Assembly: GCA_947494325.1 (NCBI GenBank)
Contig: CANLUS010000006.1
Coordinates: 238,512-302,511 of the forward strand
DNA: 64,000 bases
Reading direction: 5' to 3'
Source: an uncultured Flavobacteriaceae bacterium
GTDB lineage: Bacteria > Bacteroidota > Bacteroidia > Flavobacteriales > Flavobacteriaceae
Position 1 is the first letter of the stretch. Each line of letters begins with the position of its first letter. This document shows positions 36,976 through 46,459 of the stretch, piece by piece. The notes beneath the pieces are model-generated. The model worked only from the letters and a program-made list of their open reading frames with translations, had not been told where the DNA came from and did not search any database. The position numbers were made by a program, and so were the translations under genes.

Positions 36976-37290
36976 GTAAGATAATAATAGACGTTGTATT
37001 TTAACAGCGTAATAATTAAAATTAAGAAGCCAGGAGATATTAGTATCTACTGGCTTTTTTTTTGGATATTGATTGTTAGGATCTAATACTATGAATAAAT
37101 ATATAAGGTACTCCTAGAATTTAAACTACTTTAAGACCTATTGATTTCAAATAATATGCTAAAATTCTCCGTTCAATCGTATAAACGCTATTATGGAGTT
37201 TGTATGATAATGTATATCTATTAACTTTATATCGGAATAAGTATGAACAGAATATAAAGCAAGAAATCTGTTTAATAAGGTAATAGCTTA
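36976..37290. other. Convergent intergenic region
   Basis: Separates the sugar transferase from the Wzc-like gene on the opposite strand. Apart from the terminator at 37027-37063 nothing recognisable is seen in the rest of the 315 bp. Confidence 0.5.
37027..37063 (+). terminator. Intrinsic terminator after the sugar transferase
   Basis: A hairpin formed by AAGCCAG plus AGATA (37027-37039) and TATCT plus CTGGCTT (37044-37057), with one bulge each side and a TTAG loop, is followed by a run of nine T residues in all. It ends the polysaccharide run on the plus strand. Confidence 0.85.
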
Positions 37291-39720
37291 TTATGATTTA
37301 AATTTCCACCATGGCTTATCTTTCGAATTATCAAATTTGGAGCCATAGCCATAGCCATAACCGTAGCCATATCGATTAGATTTTTTGTGATCTATATCAT
37401 TTACTAATAGAGCCAAATTCGGTAATCTCTTTTCATGATACAATGATTTAATGTATCTCAAGGCTCGTTTATCCAAAAAGTTAGCTCTTATTGTGTAAAT
37501 AACAACATCGGCATATTTACTCAAAATTAGCGTATCGGTTACCATACTATAAGCTGCTGTGTCAACAATAACGTAATCATAATTCTTCTTAGCATATTCA
37601 AATAGCTCCTTCACTCGTACGTTCATTAATAATTCTGCCGGATTTGGCGCAATATCACCAGAAGACATAATATAAAGGTTTTCAACACTTGGTACTTCGG
37701 TTGTTATTTGTTCTGGGGTAATTTCCTGATCAATTATATAGTTCGTTATTCCCTTTTTCCCTCTTACTCCAAGATAATGCTTAATTCTAGGAGCTCTAAT
37801 GTCCATACCTAATATTAAAGTTTTCTTACCAGCATGCGCTAAAGCTGAAGCTAAATTACTTGTAATAAATGATTTACCTTCGTGAGCGATAGTTGAAGTT
37901 ACGAAAATTGTTTTACCGTTTGTATCGTCAGAATTAGTCGTTACAAAACTTAAATTTGTTCTTAATATTCTAAAAGCTTCAGCTACACTTGAATAATCAT
38001 CTTTTTTAATTAAGTACTTTGTTTTAGATTTAAATTTTGGGATATCCCCAATAATAGGAATATTCAATACTTTTTCAACATCTTCTTTAGTATGTACTTT
38101 AGAATCTAATAAGTCAGCTGCGTATATAGATACAAAAGGTACTATGAGTCCAAGTATTGCACCAATAAAAAGAAGTACTTTTTTGTTGGGAGCAATAGGA
38201 TTTGCCTTTGATTCTGCATAATCAATTATTTCAGCGTTAGGATCGGAGACACCTAACGTTATTGCGGTTTCTTCTCTTTTTTGCAATAAATAAAGGTATA
38301 AAGCTTCTTTAATCTGTTGTTGTCGTTGAATATCTCGAACCTGTCGTTCTTGTTTTGGAGCAGCATATAGCTTCGAATTAATGCGATTGCCTTGAGTAGT
38401 TAATGCATCAAGAGATATCCTCTGAGTGGATTCCATATTATCAAGACCCTGTTTAATTGTATTATCTAGGGCCTGTAACTGCTCATTAATATTAACAACA
38501 ATGGGATTCTTTTCGGTTGATGTTTTCAAAAACCTTTTTTTCTCCCTCATTAGAGTATTATATTGCTGAACCGAACTCGATAATCCATCGTCTTGGGTGC
38601 CAAGATCAAACGGAATTACTTCATTTTGATCTTTTGTGGCAACGAAATCTTTGATGAAATTTATTTTTTCTAACTCAGTATTGGCTTGAACGATTTGATT
38701 TTCTATAATACGTCCACTTTCCATATTTAAACCAGCTTCAGAAGCAGCATCAGTAATTCGATATCGCGTTTTGATCGATTCAGCCGACAAATCTACGTTT
38801 GATAAATCTTCAGAAATGATCAATAATCTTTTATCTACAAAATCAGATGTGCTTTTCGAAAGATTCTCTTTAATAGCAATCGCCCTATCATTGTATTTTT
38901 CGACAAGTGTATTTAGGAAATCTTCTGCTTTTCGCTTTACTCCATCAGTGAGCGTTAAATTTAACACGTTAGAGAACTCAGATTTGGGTTCGATTATTAA
39001 TTTTTTCGAATACCGTGTTACTAAACTCTTAATGGAAGAAATATTAACCAAAATATCTTGATTAACTAAATCCTTTCCTTTTAAATCCTCATTTGGCGTA
39101 ATTACTATGTCACCGAAGTTAGTAGAAATTTTTTCTCCAAAGGAATGTTTACTAATCTTATCTCCTTCAATATCAAAAAAGGTGTAATTGGTTGAGGACT
39201 TAATGGAAATTATAAATTTAGATTTTGTGGTATGCAGAAGTGAATCACTAATGAAAAAATTAATCTTTATTGGTGGTTTAATATAGTTTTCTGTTTTAAA
39301 AAATTCAGTGCTCATTCCTAAATCACTATCTAAGAAATCACTAAGTTTATTTTTTTCAGTAAAATAAACAATATTTAAATTCAACGCTTTTACAACTTCA
39401 GAAATCAGACTTTTAGATTTTAATATTTCAATTTCATCCTCCACATTTTCTTTAGAGCCTCCCATTATATTTAAATCTTGAAAAACAGAAAGTGTTGAAT
39501 TATCACCACCGTTTTCATCTTTAATTTTTATAGTCGATGTCGCTTCATACTCAAGGCGAGAAAAATTCAGTTTCAAGAAGACGAGAGAAATACTTATAAT
39601 AAGTGAAAAAATGAACCACTTCCAATAACGTAAATACTTGTCTATTATATCTCGTATATGAATACTATTTTGGTCAAAATTATCATCCTCTATCAATTCA
39701 AGATTGTCTTTAGTGTTCAT
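37291..39720 (-). CDS. Wzc-like polysaccharide co-polymerase with tyrosine kinase domain
   Basis: An 809-residue inner-membrane protein of the PCP-2a type. An N-terminal membrane segment (about 33-52) and a second one (about 500-522) flank a large periplasmic coiled-coil region. The C-terminal cytoplasmic BY-kinase has the P-loop AHEGKS (about 609-615), Walker A' LILGMDIRAPR and Walker B YVIVDTAA. A tyrosine-rich tail (RYGYGYGYGYGSKF, about 781-794) gives the autophosphorylation cluster. These proteins control chain length and export. Transcribed with the Wza-like gene (25-bp gap), opposite to the rest of the locus. Confidence 0.9.
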   Translation of the reverse strand: MNTKDNLELIEDDNFDQNSIHIRDIIDKYLRYWKWFIFSLIISISLVFLKLNFSRLEYEATSTIKIKDENGGDNSTLSVFQDLNIMGGSKENVEDEIEILKSKSLISEVVKALNLNIVYFTEKNKLSDFLDSDLGMSTEFFKTENYIKPPIKINFFISDSLLHTTKSKFIISIKSSTNYTFFDIEGDKISKHSFGEKISTNFGDIVITPNEDLKGKDLVNQDILVNISSIKSLVTRYSKKLIIEPKSEFSNVLNLTLTDGVKRKAEDFLNTLVEKYNDRAIAIKENLSKSTSDFVDKRLLIISEDLSNVDLSAESIKTRYRITDAASEAGLNMESGRIIENQIVQANTELEKINFIKDFVATKDQNEVIPFDLGTQDDGLSSSVQQYNTLMREKKRFLKTSTEKNPIVVNINEQLQALDNTIKQGLDNMESTQRISLDALTTQGNRINSKLYAAPKQERQVRDIQRQQQIKEALYLYLLQKREETAITLGVSDPNAEIIDYAESKANPIAPNKKVLLFIGAILGLIVPFVSIYAADLLDSKVHTKEDVEKVLNIPIIGDIPKFKSKTKYLIKKDDYSSVAEAFRILRTNLSFVTTNSDDTNGKTIFVTSTIAHEGKSFITSNLASALAHAGKKTLILGMDIRAPRIKHYLGVRGKKGITNYIIDQEITPEQITTEVPSVENLYIMSSGDIAPNPAELLMNVRVKELFEYAKKNYDYVIVDTAAYSMVTDTLILSKYADVVIYTIRANFLDKRALRYIKSLYHEKRLPNLALLVNDIDHKKSNRYGYGYGYGYGSKFDNSKDKPWWKFKS

Positions 39721-39745
39721 TTCTACTCTATGTATTGAAAATTAA

Positions 39746-40531
39746 TTACCTATTAGTAATACTAATTATTAGTGCGGTTATGGTTACTAAGGTTGAAACT
39801 ACTCCTAAAGTAGCAGATGTATTAGGTCCAACTGTAGATGATTTTACTCTTGAACTATTTGGCTCAACATAAATTACATCATTTTGGGTTAAATAATAGA
39901 CTGGTGAATTAAAAACACTTTCAGAAGTTAAGTCTATTCGTGTGTAAGTTGTTTTGCCTTTATCTTCTCTAACGACAAGAACATTATTTCTTTTAGCTTG
40001 GATACTCATATCTCCGGCTAACCCCAATGCCTCTAAGATAGTAATTCTTTCATTTGAAATGGTATATGAACCTGGTCTATTAACTTCACCTAAAATCGTT
40101 ACTTTGAAATTAACAGTACGAATATTTACAATAGGATTTTTTACATATTCTTTAATTAAGTCCGTAATTTTATTTGTTGCTTGTATTCTGTTTAATCCAG
40201 CCATTTTTAAAGTTCCTAGAACAGGAAAATTTATATTTCCATTTGAATCAACAAGATATGTTTGCTGTGCGGCCCTACCTATTTCTCCTTCGTTAGTAAT
40301 AAAAGAAGTGGCAGGTAAGTTAAAGGGTTTAACAGCATCCAAATCTAACGCCGCAACGTTAATCGTTAAAATATCATCCGATTTTATGGTAGGATTATAA
40401 ACATTAATGGAGTTGCTACTTCCTATATTATCAACATTTTGAAAGTAAACGACATCTTTTTTGGATCCACAAGAGGCCAATAGCAATAATGATAGTAGAT
40501 TTAAGAGTAGTAAGGTTGCTTTTCTTTTCAT
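39746..40531 (-). CDS. Wza-like polysaccharide export lipoprotein (OPX family)
   Basis: A 261-residue outer-membrane polysaccharide export protein. The signal MKRKATLLLLNLLSLLLLASC ends in a lipobox cysteine (residue 21). The Poly_export domain (about 50-140, with IKSDDILTINVA) and a SLBB-like domain (about 145-215, VTILGEVNRPGSYTI, a family signature) follow. A C-terminal hydrophobic segment (about 235-257) is present, as in many Bacteroidota members, which may replace the outer-membrane helix of E. coli Wza. It works with the Wzc-like protein encoded immediately downstream. Confidence 0.9.
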   Translation of the reverse strand: MKRKATLLLLNLLSLLLLASCGSKKDVVYFQNVDNIGSSNSINVYNPTIKSDDILTINVAALDLDAVKPFNLPATSFITNEGEIGRAAQQTYLVDSNGNINFPVLGTLKMAGLNRIQATNKITDLIKEYVKNPIVNIRTVNFKVTILGEVNRPGSYTISNERITILEALGLAGDMSIQAKRNNVLVVREDKGKTTYTRIDLTSESVFNSPVYYLTQNDVIYVEPNSSRVKSSTVGPNTSATLGVVSTLVTITALIISITNR

Positions 40532-40579
40532 TTTAAATAATTTTTTTTTCCTAAATTTTAGGAATAAATATTAACTTAA

Positions 40580-40587
40580 CAAATATA
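40580..40587 (-). promoter_or_regulatory. Putative -7 box for the Wza-Wzc operon
   Basis: On the minus strand the sequence reads TATATTTG, matching TAnnTTTG, 48 bp upstream of the ATG at 40531. No obvious -33 element at the standard spacing. Confidence 0.4.
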
Positions 40588-40786
40588 GATAAATAACTTT
40601 TTCTAATATTCATTAAGAAAGGATATTTTCATAAGATATAAACACATTTGGTTTCAAATGGATGTTGAAATATTATTAATTTTAGCATCAGACTAATTCT
40701 ATTTCGAAGTTTTATAATAGCACTAAATACTAGATATCATCTTGAAACATATAATTAATTCTTAAATAGATCAATATCTTGCAATC

Positions 40787-40800
40787 ATTTCCCAATACAA
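40787..40800. repeat. Putative attachment site, left end (14-bp direct repeat)
   Basis: ATTTCCCAATACAA is identical, in the same orientation, to the last codons of mnmE at 61663-61676. On the minus strand it reads TGT ATT GGG AAA then TGA, so the mnmE ending CIGK-stop would be kept if the two sites recombined. This is likely the original chromosomal 3' end of mnmE, displaced by the element. Confidence 0.75.
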
Positions 40801-41061
40801 TATCTATCTTTCCTTTATTAATAGGGGTTTTAGAAGTCTGAGGTGTAAATAAGGTACAAAAAAAGTAATTGTTGATAAATTTAACCTAATTACAACCAAA
40901 ATTAATGAAGGGTTAGAATTTAAGTAAAGATAGTTTATTATCATATTCTAAACCTTCGATTGCACCGCCTGTGGTTAATATTCGAATTTGATTTGGTATC
41001 AATTGAGTGATTTGGTAATGTTTAGTAATTGATTTATAATTTCATAGGGAAATCCATTTCT
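40801..41061. other. Left end of the element, non-coding
   Basis: No gene seen. It contains the arm-type motif at 40840-40850 and otherwise AT-rich DNA up to the stop of the serine hydrolase at 41062. The chromosomal side (40588-40786) is also gene-free. Confidence 0.5.
40840..40850 (+). repeat. Arm-type-like motif near left end (GAGGTGTAAAT)
   Basis: Identical 11-mer to 61532-61542 near the right end, same orientation. It is 40 bp inside the left 14-bp repeat. Likely integrase arm-binding site by analogy with other tyrosine integrases. Confidence 0.55.
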
Positions 41062-42588
41062 TTATTGATTGAGTTTTGTTAGCATGGCTTCAGCATTTCC
41101 GTTTTCAGGGTCTAATTCAAGTGATTTTTTATAATTTTTTATTGCTAATGCTTTTTCGCCCATAAGCATATATATTTCGCCTAAACTGTCATATGCGTTA
41201 GAAGATTTGGGATTGTCATCAGCATTGAGTTTAAGAACCAATAAAGCCTTTTTAAACGCTTTGTTATTAATTAGTTCATAACCTAGATTGTTCATCTGAT
41301 TTTCAAAAGCTTTTAATGGAATTGAATCATAGAAATCTTTAGCCTTATTGATATCATCAGTTAATAATAACTTCCTAAAAGTTTCAAAATCTGAATTACT
41401 AGCTAATCTATTTTCTGCATCTAAATCTCTTGAAAAATCATTTTTTAAAAATATATTCTCTGCATACTGAGTGATTAACTCCTTGTAGCTAGAAATTTGA
41501 TTAGTCATTATAAAAATTCCAAAACCTTCATCTAAGTGCAAAACACATCTAGAATTTTGACCGTCAATAGCGCCATTTGCTCCTAAAGTTATTTTATTGT
41601 CTTTTGAATACCCTCCAAAACCTATATTATAATACCAAAACTCATTACCATTTCTAAGGCTAATATTTGAGTGAGGTTTTAACATATAATTATACTCATT
41701 ATCAGTCATATAGCGTTCATTTTCATGCATACCGTTATTTACTAACATTTTAACCCATTTTGCTATGTCACTAGGTGTAGAACTAATAGCGCCAGAAGGT
41801 GCGACATGCGTTAGATTAACTACAACATCAGGTGTTACTCCATCTCCTTTATAGCCTGTGGCCTTATTAGAAACATTTACAAAATCAGAATAACCTGTAT
41901 AAGAATCATTCATATTTAAAGGGATGAAAATTCTCTCTTTTATAAGGGTTTCCCAAGGTTTTTCAGTAACTCTTTCGTGAGAGATACCAACTAAAGCATA
42001 CATAAAATTATTATAACCATAAGAGTTCCTAAAACTACCGACTAAATCAATATCTTTTATGACATTTAATATTTCTTCTCTTGGATAATCTTTATATTTC
42101 CATAAATCATCTCTCCTGCCAAGACCCGTTCTGTGTGCTAAAGCATCAGCTATTGTTGCATTTTCTTCGACATACTTATTTTTTAATTTAAACTCAGGTA
42201 TATAGGTTTTAATTGGTGTATCCCAATCTAACAAACCATCGGACACTAATTTAGAAGTTAAAAGCCCTGTAAAGGGTTTTGTATTAGAGCCAATACTAAA
42301 GAGTGTATTCTCTGTAATTTTCATTTTTTTTTGTACATCTCTAAAACCTAATCCGCCTTTATATAAAACATCATTATTGTAAATAATAGCAATACCTACA
42401 CCTGGTACATTAGTCTTATCTCTTATAGAATCTGCTATTTTTAAAAAATAGTCTAGTTTTTGATTTGGGGTTTTTACAGATTGAAAATTGTTTAAGTTTA
42501 TTGCACTTTGATTATCGGCCTGTTTACATGACAAAGCGAAAAATACCAGCAAAAGAGGTAGATGCTTTATTAGTTTATTTATTTTCAT
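41062..42588 (-). CDS. Serine hydrolase (beta-lactamase/PBP class C fold) lipoprotein with TPR tail
   Basis: A 508-residue lipoprotein (signal KHLPLLLVFFALSC, lipobox Cys 21). The beta-lactamase-fold domain (about 45-375) has the nucleophile motif SNTK (in SIGSNTKPFTG, near residue 98), the YxN-like YNN (in YGYNNFMYAL), and GANGAIDGQ in the place of the third motif. The C-terminal region (about 410-505) has TPR-like repeats, the last AYDSLGEIYMLMGEKALAIKNYKKSLELDP. Such proteins hydrolyse peptides or esters in the envelope. It follows the LytS gene with an inverted repeat between them. Confidence 0.87.
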   Translation of the reverse strand: MKINKLIKHLPLLLVFFALSCKQADNQSAINLNNFQSVKTPNQKLDYFLKIADSIRDKTNVPGVGIAIIYNNDVLYKGGLGFRDVQKKMKITENTLFSIGSNTKPFTGLLTSKLVSDGLLDWDTPIKTYIPEFKLKNKYVEENATIADALAHRTGLGRRDDLWKYKDYPREEILNVIKDIDLVGSFRNSYGYNNFMYALVGISHERVTEKPWETLIKERIFIPLNMNDSYTGYSDFVNVSNKATGYKGDGVTPDVVVNLTHVAPSGAISSTPSDIAKWVKMLVNNGMHENERYMTDNEYNYMLKPHSNISLRNGNEFWYYNIGFGGYSKDNKITLGANGAIDGQNSRCVLHLDEGFGIFIMTNQISSYKELITQYAENIFLKNDFSRDLDAENRLASNSDFETFRKLLLTDDINKAKDFYDSIPLKAFENQMNNLGYELINNKAFKKALLVLKLNADDNPKSSNAYDSLGEIYMLMGEKALAIKNYKKSLELDPENGNAEAMLTKLNQ

Positions 42589-42592
42589 AAAT

Positions 42593-42627
42593 TGAAGATT
42601 TGTAATAAATTAAATTATAAATCTTCA
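42593..42627. promoter_or_regulatory. Inverted repeat between LytS gene and serine hydrolase gene
   Basis: TGAAGATTT (42593-42601) and AAATCTTCA (42619-42627) form a perfect 9-bp inverted repeat with a 17-bp spacer, directly upstream of the hydrolase gene (start 42588). It may be an operator or an RNA hairpin in the leader. Confidence 0.45.
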
Positions 42628-42671
42628 GACCTAATAATAGACTTTACAACAAAGAAAAATAGTTAACGAAT

Positions 42672-45539
42672 TTATTTGAAGAAAGTGATATTAGGAAATG
42701 TAATAACAATCTGCGTTCCTGAGGAAGCTTCATCTGAAATAAGGTCTTTGACAACAAAACCAATAGTTTTATTATACTTTTTTTCTAAAATTTTCAAACG
42801 TTTTTTAATCGCTTCCATAGCATAAGAACTATGATGTTCTCCCTGTCTTTTTTGAATTTCTAAAGCTTTTTTTCTACCAATTCCATTGTCAGTAATTGTG
42901 CACTGTAATCCATCTGAATAAGGCGTAAACTCTATATTGAGATTTTTTTTACCCTTTTTGTGAAACAAGCCATGTACAATAGCGTTTTCTACAAATGGCT
43001 GTATCACCAATGATGGAATTTTTTTATCTACTAAACACTTGTTGATTATACTGTATTGAAAATCAGAACCAAATCTTAATTTTTCTAATTTTAAGTATGT
43101 GTTTAAAAAACTTATTTCTTCTTCTACACTTATGTATTGTCGATTAGAATAATTTAATGAATTACGGACTAAATCTGAAAATAAAACAATATAGTCGTAT
43201 GAGGCATTCGTGTCTTGTTTTAGAATAAGGTCTTGAATAGAGTTGAGAGAATTAAAGATAAAGTGAGGATTCATCTGTGACCTTAGAGCTCTTAATTCAG
43301 ATTCTATAGAGTCCATTTTTAAAGATTGTCTAAGAAGTTTTTCTGCGTTTGTTTTCTTAAGTCTCTTTGCTCTGTGTGCGGTATAATAGAATCCTATAAT
43401 TACTACAGCTGAAACAACAATTGCATAAAACCACCAAGTTTGCCAATAAGGTTTTCTGATACTGAAATTATAAGTTAACTCTGAGCTTTCTCTATCTCTA
43501 AATTTTACATTTATTAAAAAATTATAATCGCCCGGTGGCAAATAGTCATATTGTATTTTAGACTCTAGAACACTTTTAAATCGTCGTTTGTCATCAAAAC
43601 CAATTAATTGATAACTATATGAAGCTTCATTCTGGTAAGGTATTAAACTAAAGTCTGGGAATACGGACAATTTATTTTCTTTAGAATTGAAACTATAGTC
43701 AGTTATTTTTTCTAAGTATTTGTTTCCGATTTTAATAGAATCAATTTGCAACTCTAAATCAATAAGTTCCGTTTTAAAGTTGATGGGTATTGAGACTAAA
43801 GTATTGTTAGAAGCCAACCAAATAGCATCATCAGTAACCGTAAAATTGTTCACACTGCCATCTTCAATACCTTCTGCAAAACCAATAGCCTGCCAAGTTT
43901 TATTTTTAGTATTGTACATCTGAAAGCTGGATTTTGTAGAGATGTAAACTATTCCGTTTTTTTCATGTATTTTATTTACATAGTTATTTGCTAAGCCGTT
44001 GCTGACGTCAATAGTGTACAAGAATTCTCCTCCTTTAAATACAACTATACCTTGACTTTGTGTTGCGACCCACACTTCATCATTAAAAGTCAACAAATCA
44101 TTGCCTATTAATTCCTTGTTTTTCAACTTCAAAATTTCCTTAGTTCCTCCTTCCGTTACTTTAATTAGTGAGGATATTGTAGATATATAAATAGCCTTTT
44201 CAGCTGGTGTGTAAATAGCATCTAAACATCTTGTTTTTGTATCTTTTAAAAGATATATATTGTCTTTTATTGGTTTCCAAATAGTATCGGACAACAGTTC
44301 TTTATTTCCAAACTTGTATAACCCTTCTGATGTGCTCAACAACATCGTATGCTTATCAATTTTATCAATATTCTTTAGAGCACCATAAATACCAGAATTA
44401 TTATAAAAAAGAGTAGGGAATTTTCTATTAACATCTATGTGAAAATCTTCCACAGAGAATATTTTTTCAGGGATAAACTCTAAATCAACATTCAGTTTTT
44501 CTAACTGATTATGATGATAACTTAAGATTCCATTTATTCTATCAGAGATAAAAACAGTACCCTTTTTATTTGAGGCAATCGACTGAATATTATTCCCTAG
44601 ATTTTTGAATTTATATTGAAAAATATTTTTATTCGGTATCACAAATAATCCCTTTCCAAAAGTGCCCAAAAATAATTCTCCATTTACACCTTCAGCTATA
44701 TGAGAGATAAATGTGTTCTTGAAGTATATTTCTTTCACTTTTGGCATATCATTTTCGATAACCAATTTTTCAATACCGCTTGTATGATTTTTTCGCCAAA
44801 TAGTTTTATTGTTAAATTGAAAATAACTAGTAAGGGATGTTAGTTTTTTTTCTTCTTTAGTTTGTCTTATTTCATTAAGTCTATCTACATTAATCAATTT
44901 TTTACCTAGTATGTATATGAGTCTATTAAATTCTGAAGTATGTTCAAATTTGTATAGATTGGGTATTATTCTGCCTCTAGAGATTTGAAATAACGTGTCC
45001 TCTTGTTTTGTTGAAATGAATATTCTACCATCTGGTAGCTTAGAGAATTTAGTTATTTCATTTGGTCTATGGTATATGGGTTTTATACTGTCAAACTTTA
45101 TTATAAAGCATCCTTTAGAACCCACGATAAGGTTATCATCTTCATCAAACTCCATACTCATACTTGCTGATAGTGAATTTGCAGGAATTGTTTGATATAA
45201 TTCTAGCTTGTTTCTCTTTATTGTGAATATTTGACCATTAAGGTTATAGCAAAACACATCTCCTTTTTTATTCTCAATTAGGTTAAATAACGAAATCCCT
45301 AATTGTTTTTCATTTGATGAAACGAGTTTCATCTCGCCATGTTTATACTGATAAAGACCTTCGTTAGTTGCAACAAATAGGCGTAAATCTTTTGTTTGAA
45401 GAATTGAATAAATCTCAGCATTTTTCAGCTCTTCTTTGCCTAGAACGAAATAGTTTAAATCTTGCGCATAGCATTTGTGAACTGTTGTCGAAACAATAGC
45501 AAATAGTAATAGAAAAAATAGTTTGAGCTTATTGTGCAT
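42672..45539 (-). CDS. Hybrid-type sensor histidine kinase, LytS/YehU class with beta-propeller sensor
   Basis: A 955-residue sensor. Residues 1-25 are a signal peptide. About 30-600 form repeated short beta segments (for example GSKGCFIIKFD, EDGSVNNFTVTDDAIWLASNN) like the periplasmic two-component propellers of Bacteroidota. A Y_Y_Y-type domain (about 610-690, YSYQLIGFDD) precedes one membrane helix (about 700-720). The His_kinase domain has QMNPHFIFNSLNSIQDL (phospho-acceptor His about 757) and the ATPase N-box PFVENAIVHGL. It should sense an extracytoplasmic signal and phosphorylate the LytTR regulator encoded just upstream (15-bp gap). Confidence 0.9.
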   Translation of the reverse strand: MHNKLKLFFLLLFAIVSTTVHKCYAQDLNYFVLGKEELKNAEIYSILQTKDLRLFVATNEGLYQYKHGEMKLVSSNEKQLGISLFNLIENKKGDVFCYNLNGQIFTIKRNKLELYQTIPANSLSASMSMEFDEDDNLIVGSKGCFIIKFDSIKPIYHRPNEITKFSKLPDGRIFISTKQEDTLFQISRGRIIPNLYKFEHTSEFNRLIYILGKKLINVDRLNEIRQTKEEKKLTSLTSYFQFNNKTIWRKNHTSGIEKLVIENDMPKVKEIYFKNTFISHIAEGVNGELFLGTFGKGLFVIPNKNIFQYKFKNLGNNIQSIASNKKGTVFISDRINGILSYHHNQLEKLNVDLEFIPEKIFSVEDFHIDVNRKFPTLFYNNSGIYGALKNIDKIDKHTMLLSTSEGLYKFGNKELLSDTIWKPIKDNIYLLKDTKTRCLDAIYTPAEKAIYISTISSLIKVTEGGTKEILKLKNKELIGNDLLTFNDEVWVATQSQGIVVFKGGEFLYTIDVSNGLANNYVNKIHEKNGIVYISTKSSFQMYNTKNKTWQAIGFAEGIEDGSVNNFTVTDDAIWLASNNTLVSIPINFKTELIDLELQIDSIKIGNKYLEKITDYSFNSKENKLSVFPDFSLIPYQNEASYSYQLIGFDDKRRFKSVLESKIQYDYLPPGDYNFLINVKFRDRESSELTYNFSIRKPYWQTWWFYAIVVSAVVIIGFYYTAHRAKRLKKTNAEKLLRQSLKMDSIESELRALRSQMNPHFIFNSLNSIQDLILKQDTNASYDYIVLFSDLVRNSLNYSNRQYISVEEEISFLNTYLKLEKLRFGSDFQYSIINKCLVDKKIPSLVIQPFVENAIVHGLFHKKGKKNLNIEFTPYSDGLQCTITDNGIGRKKALEIQKRQGEHHSSYAMEAIKKRLKILEKKYNKTIGFVVKDLISDEASSGTQIVITFPNITFFK

Positions 45540-45554
45540 TGGTCTGATAATTTC

Positions 45555-46298
45555 TTAAATCATTTTATTATCAAACACTTCGTATTGTGACCTTGATATT
45601 CTGGCTTCTATTTTGCCTTTCAAAAAAAGTTTACTTTCCGAACGATTAATACTTTTCAGAAAATCTAAATTTACAATCCAACTACGGTGACTTCTAAAAA
45701 AATTAACTTCAGTTTCTAAGATGTCTTCGTAGTATTTAAGGTTTTTACTTGTGAATAAGACCTTATCATCCTTTAAGTGTATATTACTATACGCACCATC
45801 TGCTTCGATGGCTATTATTGACTCAATATTAACGATGCGTTTGTTACCCGATTCTGGTATAACCAGTTTTTTGAACTCCTTGGTTTTTACAGTTTCTAAA
45901 AGAATTTCGTAATGTGTTAGTTTGTCCTTGTTATTTAGCTTAGTATTTAGTTTTTGAACTGCATCCTTTAGCCGATTTCTATCAATAGGCTTGACCAAAT
46001 AGTCTACAGCGCAAAGCTCAAATGCTTTAATAGCATATTCATCATAAGCAGTTACAAAAATAATTTCAAAATTAATTTCCTTAAAAAAATTCACTATTTC
46101 GTAACCCGAATAATTGGGCATTTTTACATCTAAAAAAACAACTTGAGGTTTATGTCTTTTAATTTTAAATACAGCTTCTTGTATATCTGAGGCTTCATCA
46201 ATAACATCTATATTTAAGGCTTTATCTTTAAGTAAATTACCTATAACACTTCTTGCTCTAGCTTCATCATCTACTATAATTGCTTTAGTTTTATTCAT
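45555..46298 (-). CDS. LytTR response regulator
   Basis: A 247-residue regulator: receiver domain (about 1-120) with acidic pair DDEARARS at the start, phospho-acceptor Asp in VFLDVKMPNYSGYEI (D about 57), FVTAYDEYAIKAFE and VDYLVKPID (lysine about 106); then a LytTR DNA-binding domain (about 145-245, with FFRSHRSWIVNLDFLK). LytTR proteins bind direct repeats in promoters. It is the first gene of the pair with the LytS sensor. A -7 box ends 5 bp before its ATG, suggesting a leaderless transcript. Confidence 0.92.
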   Translation of the reverse strand: MNKTKAIIVDDEARARSVIGNLLKDKALNIDVIDEASDIQEAVFKIKRHKPQVVFLDVKMPNYSGYEIVNFFKEINFEIIFVTAYDEYAIKAFELCAVDYLVKPIDRNRLKDAVQKLNTKLNNKDKLTHYEILLETVKTKEFKKLVIPESGNKRIVNIESIIAIEADGAYSNIHLKDDKVLFTSKNLKYYEDILETEVNFFRSHRSWIVNLDFLKSINRSESKLFLKGKIEARISRSQYEVFDNKMI

Positions 46299-46303
46299 GT
46301 AAT

Positions 46304-46311
46304 CAAAGGTA
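46304..46311 (-). promoter_or_regulatory. -7 box (TACCTTTG) immediately before the LytTR start
   Basis: On the minus strand TACCTTTG is followed by 5 bp and the ATG at 46298. Bacteroidota promoters start transcription a few bases after this box, so mRNA would be leaderless or nearly so. The same box occurs before the second LytS gene at 57747-57754. Confidence 0.5.
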
Positions 46312-46368
46312 AATTAAAGTTCTTAATCTTCTTTTTTAAATAAATAAATATTATCTCTGTTAGTTAAC

Positions 46369-46392
46369 TAGAATTAACGCTCGTTAATTCTA
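46369..46392. promoter_or_regulatory. Perfect 24-bp palindrome in the divergent promoter region
   Basis: Arms TAGAATTAACG (46369-46379) and CGTTAATTCTA (46382-46392) flank a CT centre. It lies between the LytTR gene (46298) and the DUF5694 gene (46460). The core TTAACGCTCGTTAA is similar to a site at 51195-51208 in front of the Nudix-like gene. Likely an operator for a regulator of the island. Confidence 0.6.
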
Positions 46393-46459
46393 TGCTATTA
46401 AAGTGTAACGTGATTCGTTTTCATGATTCTTTGCTATATAACTTTTAAAATCTTATACC

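Noticed and set aside
37347..37381. Short glycine-tyrosine repeats as a DNA repeat of its own
   Set aside because: It is the normal tyrosine-rich tail of the Wzc-like kinase (RYGYGYGYGYGS).
16545..40531. Phage or transposon insertion in the polysaccharide locus
   Set aside because: No transposase gene, terminal repeat or integrase was found between 16.5 and 40.5 kb; the HTH-like part of the sugar transferase is a domain similarity only.
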